Assembly (NCBI GenBank): GCA_009809945.1
Contig: WTPW01001120.1
Span: 94,130 to 158,129 of the forward strand
Reading direction: 5' to 3'
DNA: 64,000 bases
DNA from: Gigaspora margarita
Lineage: Eukaryota > Glomeromycota > Glomeromycetes > Diversisporales > Gigasporaceae
Numbering within the stretch: position 1 is the stretch's first letter; each line of letters starts with the position of its first letter. Shown here piece by piece: positions 58,400-64,000 of the stretch. The notes beneath the pieces are model-generated. The model made no database searches. It saw only the letters and a list, made by a program, of their open reading frames with translations, and was not told where the DNA came from. Made by a program: the position numbers and the translations under genes.

Positions 58400-59960
58400 A
58401 ATGAAAATATGTGGCACCATTATTATTAATATCTCATATTATTAATGTTATTTATACCTCAATTCATCGTATGGACGTTATAGAAGATGTGGTATTTTCG
58501 GTGCATCAGTTTCCCATGATAATTTGGGCAAGTGAGTAGGGATGGGTACGGTTACGGTTATAGCCGTTTGTGACCGGCTATTAGCCGTAACCGATTCTAG
58601 TCGGTCAGAGCGGCTTAGCTGACCGACTAAATTATAGCCGATGCCAGATTTCAAAACAGATCGACACGGATCAGCCCGATAAGCGGAAGATCCCGTAAAT
58701 ACTATACGTGATCGACTGTACACAAAATATGATTCTTTGTGTAACCGTAAATTTGTCGATCCTTATTTTCTTGCCTTAATCTCAATTATCTCAAGAACCA
58801 ACGAACCAATTTTGATGATCTAATCGCCATTAGAATCAGAAAGATCGGCTCTACAACTTTGGTTAAAGAATCAAAGAACCTTTGCATAGTAAAATAATTG
58901 ATCGACTATAGTCGGCTATTAGCCGGTATGACCGACCGCACTTAGCCGGTTATATGCCTATAGTCGATAATAACCGACCGAAACCGACCGTAACCGACCG
59001 AACCCATCCCTACAAGTGAGTGAGATTAACTTTTGCAGTCCTTGATGACTCATCAATTGCGTAAAATTGAATAATCGGACATAATCTATCATTAATTTGA
59101 GAGAGAAGCTTTTGCAAATCAAAATGGTATTAACTTGCTTTGTTTGCGAATTCATTCGTAGCAACTTTTAATTGATCCTCACAGCGTTTCTCATCTCCCT
59201 TCAGCAGAAATGTACCTTTTACCAAAAAAAGCAAATCCGGACGCTCATACACATCGGTTGATCTTATTTGATCAAGATTAATTAGAGGTCTTAACCGAGT
59301 TACTCCTTGAAATATTCAAGACTTGTAAGCAGGAGATCGATTGGCATGTGCAACATACGCACTATTTTTGAAATGTCTTTTTATATTGCAATTTAGATGC
59401 CAATGAATGCCTTGCTAAATAACATTCACTAGAATAATATATATTTTTTTAATTGGAACAATGATGGATTCACTGTGTATTAATTGTACAAGAAAAATCC
59501 ATATTCAGATTATCAAAGTTTAGTAGCGCAATCAACAAGAATCAGAAATAGAAAGTGTTCCTTAAATACTTTTTTTATAGCACAAAAAGAAATAGCAAAC
59601 CTACAGACAAATTTTTCAATTGATCCGCACTCAATTTTTCATCTCCTTCAGCAAAATAGTACCATTTATTCATTAAAGTAGATACGGTCGTTCGTAGCCC
59701 TTTGTTTATCCTGAATTTGATCAATATTAATCATCAGGTCTTCATTGAGATGCTCCAAAGATATCGATTGTCATGTGCATCATATTTTATGCACACTATT
59801 TTTTGAACATTGGTATTGATTTTCATCATTTCAGATATAAATTTCCTCTCTTTCAATCTGCTGATACTGATAGTCTGCGCGCAAATGGTACTCTATCAAT
59901 AAGCCTAACCATGAATTATAGGATTAAACATCAAGTCGGCAAACACCTTATACAATGACG
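58400..59960 (-). pseudogene. Degraded PD-(D/E)XK-like gene relic, copy B
   Basis: The minus strand keeps a 58-codon island (about 59130-59303) reading VTRLRPLINLDQIR…YERPDLLFLVKG…LLKGDEKRCEDQ…, ending in a stop. It is split from its continuation (LPKLSWETDAPKIP, near 58500) by the hAT element 58537-59011. Related blocks recur at 59480-59760. RPD followed by GDEK fits a PD-(D/E)XK nuclease core. The same residues are GEEK in copy A. Stops elsewhere show that it is not functional. Which full-length family it came from would need a search. Confidence 0.45.
58537..59011. mobile_element. hAT-type MITE, CGGTTA/ACCGACCG-rich
   Basis: TAGGGATGGGTACGGTTACGG and the inverse CCGAACCCATCCCTA, flanked by the exact 8-bp duplication caagtgag (58529-58536, 59012-59019). 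The undisturbed copy A reads gcaagtaagtgg at this place, which confirms the empty site. Subterminal repeats are gaccggc, agccgg and accgaccg. Clearly more G+C-rich than the surroundings. Confidence 0.95.
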
Positions 59961-61353
59961 ACACCAATAACAACGCCGACGACATTTCGTTCCAAACCAG
60001 TGTTAGAAATATCTTAGATAAATAAGTTAAGCGAATCCAATTAGTGAAATTAATGAATCAAATTTCTCTAATTAAAAAATTTCTTTGTAATTTATAATTA
60101 TCCTATCTAAAACAACAATACGAATAAACAAAATTTTTTAGGTTTTGTAAATAAAATTTCATACACCTTTTATTCGCTCAAAAGTTTCTTGGATGACCCG
60201 TCAATTGCATATAATAGAATAATCGAATTTAAAGTAGCATAACCTATAATAAATTTAACGTCACCAGGTTTTGTAATTAATCAGTTTTCTAATTAATCCG
60301 CACTCGATTTTTTTTGAGACGGACAAAAATATTTGTGATTCTGCCTACATATCTATAATTTGAAGAGATAACGAATGGGTTGTTTGTTTATTTCGCAAAA
60401 CTGTAGGGACTTTTTTTACAAACAAGAGATCCGAATTTTTGACGTCAAACTAACAACAGGTATGGAATATGATTACACGAATGTTGAATGTGTCACCTGC
60501 TAATCAGCCAACCAAAACTTTATTCTTTTAAAGAAAAAATAACAAAATCGAAAGAAATTTAATTAAAATTATGTATAAATAATCAAGAATAAATGGTATT
60601 ACAAGTAGACAAATGTACCTTTATTAACTTAGATTATTTTTAACTATCTTACAAAGTTATAACCGTCGTTAATTATTCGATTCTATATATTCGATTCTTT
60701 ATTTTTGGTTCTATATCTAAAAAACCCAAATAATTAATGATTATTTGCGATTATTCTATCAAAGAGAACTTATAATCTTTATGATGTTTCTTTACACATC
60801 GTATTACATATTGTTATACGTACTTTACTGGGTTCACAGAAGAGATAAGCTTCCGAATAAATAGTCAATTTTGTAGCGATCTAAAAATCGGGGCACTCGG
60901 GACGGTCTCTCCTGTTCGTCAAACTTGTAAGAAAAAAAATCTAACGTAGCGATTATTTATTTATTCTAAAAATTTACTATTCAAATTAACAAGCCAATGA
61001 TGCATTTCATTGTGATGAATCGTATGACTTTCATTTATTAAAAAATCAAGCATATGTAATCTTGCGATCCTAGTTTATACTCAGATATAAATAATTTTTG
61101 AGTGATGGTATCAAATGTACTTGGATCTTAATCTGGCGTATTATAAAGGTGGTGTTAAATGATTTTGCCGATTGAATCAGATTTATATGCATTAGTATTT
61201 ACGAAAAAATAATGCGAATCATTTGGTAGAAATAGTTATGGTTCGGCTATTTTTAAATTATCAATTTCTTAAGCTACAATCTTTGATAAAAAAAAAATGA
61301 ATATTCGGATAAACAATTATTTCACCTTTATTCTAATTTATTTGTAACAGAAA
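59961..61353. other. Downstream flank of F-box gene B
   Basis: Collinear with 7440-9325 of copy A. It contains the conserved relic exon at about 60820-60945. No open gene. Confidence 0.4.
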
Positions 61354-62910
61354 TTATAGACCAACAACAACGTTGTAATATGGTACCAGTGCAACATATC
61401 CTTCCATTTCTTTTTTAAAGTTATCATTCAAGTCATACACACCCACATAATTCAAAGTTCTTTTTCGTATGCTGAATTCGATTAGTGCTTTAGCATTTTT
61501 CTCGTCATCAAGATGACTAATTATCAGTTTTTTTAAAGGTGCATTGCAATTATTGAGCAAAATATCAATATATGAATTTAAACGAGAATGCATTATGTCA
61601 AGATATTGCAATGTGGACGGTAATATTCCTGCAAATTGCATTACTTGTCTTCTCAGTTCCTCTTCTGTTATCTCATCTAATACGTATACCAAGTTATGTA
61701 ACGTGAAGAATTGAAGTTTTTGTAAATTGCCAATAAGTTCTTGAAATTGAGTGGAAAGCCCAAGATCCCTAATATAGAGAAATGTAATATTTGGGCAAAA
61801 AGACTTGATCGTTTCTAATAATAATGATTTTTCAAGTATATCTTCACCTTTCGCTTCAAGTTTTAATCGTTGTAGTAATGAGCCAAACTTTTTTATACAT
61901 TGTACTATATTCAATGTATCAAACCCCATATTTGTAGCTACTTTGAAAGTTTTGATTTTGTAAAAGTTTTTCTCTAATATTTTCGACAGTTCCGTATTAT
62001 TAGAAAATTTACAACCTCCCATATAAAGAGTTTCTAAATTTTCAAAATTCGTTAACACTTTGAACACCTCAGTAAATTTGCATCCATATATTCTAACTTC
62101 TTGTAATGATTGTTTTTGACTTTTTAAAGCCGAAATGATACTAGGTAGATTTTCAGAAAATCCATATGCATCGAACATGTAGAATTGCTTAAGTTGCTTT
62201 TGCGCGTTAATAATGTAGATAAGTGAATGAAATAATTGTGGATCATAATAATCAGGAACTTCAATAATCAAAGTACTAAGTTTCGTAGCAGCTTTTCCCA
62301 AAATTTTTAATAATGTAGCGACACTTTCAATATTAAAATTTGATTTGAAACTAATTGAACTAATTGATAACTCTTGGAGACGTGATAAAAATTGCATATT
62401 TTGTTCTAACGAGCAACAGATCTCTGGTTGAATTTCATCAAGTACAGGAAAATCTAAATATAATTCTTGCAAAGTGGCTCCACTTTCGATAAATTTTTTA
62501 ATTAACAATTTAATTATGGTAAATGTCAATAAATTGTAAAATGATTTTGGACATTGCTGGAAAATAAGCCATTCTTCAACCCTACATTTTAGAAGATTTA
62601 AATCGAGAACCTTGAGAAAATTTGCATAATCAAATATCGTTTGGGGAAATTGTGTATTTATTTTACACGCTTTTAACATAAATTGTAAACCGATTTTTTC
62701 GTCCTTTCCAAGAGATGAAAGATATTCAGAGATGATTAATGGCTTTTGATAAAGTGTAAATGCGTCTAGCCAAAGAATAGGAATTGATATTTTGCACCAA
62801 TGTCGACTTACAAGTGCGCAAGAGTATAAGGAATTATATTCTTTATTTAGATTATTCAGAATATTTTCCATTAATTCGGGCATATCGCCCATTAACATTT
62901 TTGATGCCAT
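61354..62910 (-). CDS. F-box/LRR-type protein, paralogue B
   Basis: A 518-residue single-exon protein, gap-free against paralogue A. The F-box at residues about 8-50 is almost unchanged (only F24Y and changes after W47), whereas the LRR part carries most of the differences, many in the short strands that would face a partner (for example SICIDSN versus SISFKSN, IRNCEF versus MGGCKF). The conserved Skp1-docking part with a varying recognition part is what is expected of duplicated SCF adaptors. The start MASKMLMGDMPE is shared with A. A TATA-like ctataaatag (complement CTATTTATAG) lies about 50 bp upstream. No stops or frameshifts. The target protein is unknown. Confidence 0.9.
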   Translation of the reverse strand: MASKMLMGDMPELMENILNNLNKEYNSLYSCALVSRHWCKISIPILWLDAFTLYQKPLIISEYLSSLGKDEKIGLQFMLKACKINTQFPQTIFDYANFLKVLDLNLLKCRVEEWLIFQQCPKSFYNLLTFTIIKLLIKKFIESGATLQELYLDFPVLDEIQPEICCSLEQNMQFLSRLQELSISSISFKSNFNIESVATLLKILGKAATKLSTLIIEVPDYYDPQLFHSLIYIINAQKQLKQFYMFDAYGFSENLPSIISALKSQKQSLQEVRIYGCKFTEVFKVLTNFENLETLYMGGCKFSNNTELSKILEKNFYKIKTFKVATNMGFDTLNIVQCIKKFGSLLQRLKLEAKGEDILEKSLLLETIKSFCPNITFLYIRDLGLSTQFQELIGNLQKLQFFTLHNLVYVLDEITEEELRRQVMQFAGILPSTLQYLDIMHSRLNSYIDILLNNCNAPLKKLIISHLDDEKNAKALIEFSIRKRTLNYVGVYDLNDNFKKEMEGYVALVPYYNVVVGL

Positions 62911-62956
62911 GAGTAGTTACTTTCGAATGAAAAAATTCGTTAGCAGTTAGTTGATT

Positions 62957-62966
62957 CTATAAATAG
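62957..62966 (-). promoter_or_regulatory. TATA-like box of F-box paralogue B
   Basis: CTATTTATAG on the minus strand, about 47-56 bp before the start codon. The aligned site upstream of paralogue A reads ttattaatag, a weaker match, so the two copies may be expressed differently. Confidence 0.5.
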
Positions 62967-63030
62967 GCCTGTAATGTAACATGTGATCATGCGATTTCTA
63001 ATATAATCAGTAGTCGATCAATCTTATTAA

Positions 63031-64000
63031 AGTTGACGCGACGGACGGACGTTACGTTTTTGATGTGTTTTGACAATGAAGAGTTCCTTCTTTGATGCTA
63101 TGATAATCAATGTCAATAACGTAATTTGAAAATTTTTTGTTAGTCCGCACTCATGGCGCATGATTACAAGACTATTTTGATCAATAAACCTGCTATATGA
63201 TTAGTAATACAGTAACACAGACCACCGGACTTACATCAGTTCCCGATTCCTAGTTGATGTAGTGCTTAAATTTGACATATATATGAATATACTGTATATA
63301 GTAGCGCTGAAATTTTAAAATTATATATATAACAGTGCTAAATTATTAAAATTTATACATTGATTTAATAAAGCTTAAATTTTAAAGAGAGGCGATATAA
63401 AAAAAAAAGAGAGACAAAATAATAATATAAAATTTTATTAATAATTATATATATACAAGTGCTGAATTTTAGTAAAATATATAGTATAAGAGCTGAATTT
63501 TAATAAAATAGAGTGTTGAATTTTTTTAAATTTAATATAAAATTAAAGTGTTTTAAACTAAAATAACTTTTAAAAAAAGTTTTTTATAAAAAGACTCTCT
63601 ATACCTATATTCTTTAGTGTTTAAAGAATATTATTATAGAAAATGTTTTTAAAAAATATTATTAGTCAAAAAGTTATTAAAATTTTAGTGCAAGCAAATT
63701 ATTTCATGATTTAATTAGATGTCCTGCACCATATATATTTTACAATTTAGGGTGCTCTCAAGTATCTCTTTCAATGTGATTTGCTAGTTATAGAGATCAT
63801 TGAATTATAATTTTAAGCTCTAAGTAAACTTGTTTGCACAAATACTACTATTAATTAGTGATGTTTGACGAAATTGATTTATTGTAGACGAAATTAAACC
63901 TGACAGAATTGACAAAACTCTTGACGAAATTATTTTGAACTATAATTATTAGTGACAAAATTAATTTTGAATTAGAATGTTATTCTAAGGAGTATGCTGT
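63031..64000. other. A+T-rich right edge, no gene seen
   Basis: A short G+C-rich bit (cgcgacggacggacg) at 63050 and repeats of 'gacgaaatt(a/g)a' near 63865-63960 are the only structure. No gene, and nothing that completes an element within the window. Confidence 0.45.

Larger units (their letters stand above)
56860..63030 (-). repeat. Segmental duplication copy B (F-box + gene relic)
   Basis: Collinear with 5750-10985 in the same orientation, including the promoter side of the F-box gene (atgtgatcatgcgatttc). It differs from copy A by later insertions: the foldback at 57001-57817 with a nested 205-bp element, and the hAT element at 58537-59011. Extensive divergence in non-coding parts but preservation of both F-box frames suggests an old duplication with selection on the proteins. 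Confidence 0.85.

Overview
The window looks like accessory, transposon-rich DNA from an arbuscular mycorrhizal fungus (Glomeromycotina, Rhizophagus-like). The reasons are extreme A+T richness, long gene-free stretches, F-box/LRR proteins of the type greatly expanded in that group, a streptogrisin-like secreted protease, a Crypton/ZMYM-type tyrosine recombinase relic, and captured pieces of the glomeromycete protein-kinase family (zinc-ribbon + WTSxNxxID + IEWIPFN). No CRISPR, rRNA or free-standing tRNA gene was seen. This assignment is by recognition of protein style, not by a search.

Only three intact protein genes are convincing: two paralogous 518-residue F-box proteins (9326-10882 and 61354-62910, both minus) and one secreted S1-type serine protease (40438-41685, plus). 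The F-box genes sit in two copies of a diverged segmental duplication (about 5750-10985 and 56860-63030). Each copy also carries, downstream of the F-box gene, minus-strand debris of a second gene with a PD...GDEK/GEEK motif. Copy B was later hit by a hAT element and by nested foldback elements. Copy A has a 4.4-kb inverted-repeat element placed about 105 bp upstream of its F-box start codon.

Nearly everything else is mobile or repetitive. Eleven non-autonomous elements have 8-bp target-site duplications (ten exact, one with a 1-base loss) and hAT-like ends: 784-1063, 11176-13191 with 11762-13142 nested inside, 18424-18772, 22403-22682, 25395-25678, 30747-32897, 35104-35644, 43714-44098, 54895-55054 and 58537-59011. 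No hAT transposase is present. The 2.15-kb element at 30747-32897 carries three degraded tandem copies of a host kinase-gene fragment, introns included. A minus-strand non-LTR retrotransposon (about 16680-23815; endonuclease, reverse transcriptase and CCHC tail recognisable) is broken by three later insertions. A Tc1/mariner relic (27642-28952) sits inside a palindromic 30-bp satellite. Two tRNA-headed retroposons (48827-49762 plus; 51024-51545 minus) have 18-19-bp target duplications. A Crypton-like tyrosine recombinase pseudogene lies at 52099-53403.

The remaining space holds giant palindromes (10987-15345, 43499-47446, 57001-57817), minisatellites (1-360, 3770-4285, 26390-26850, 34590-34925, 36980-38430, 39528-39641, 44160-44830) and A+T-rich DNA with no recognisable content. 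There is one assembly gap (33192-33336). I do not see a coherent multigene system. The notable biology is the layered transposon nesting, the gene-fragment capture, and the paralogous F-box/nuclease-relic loci.
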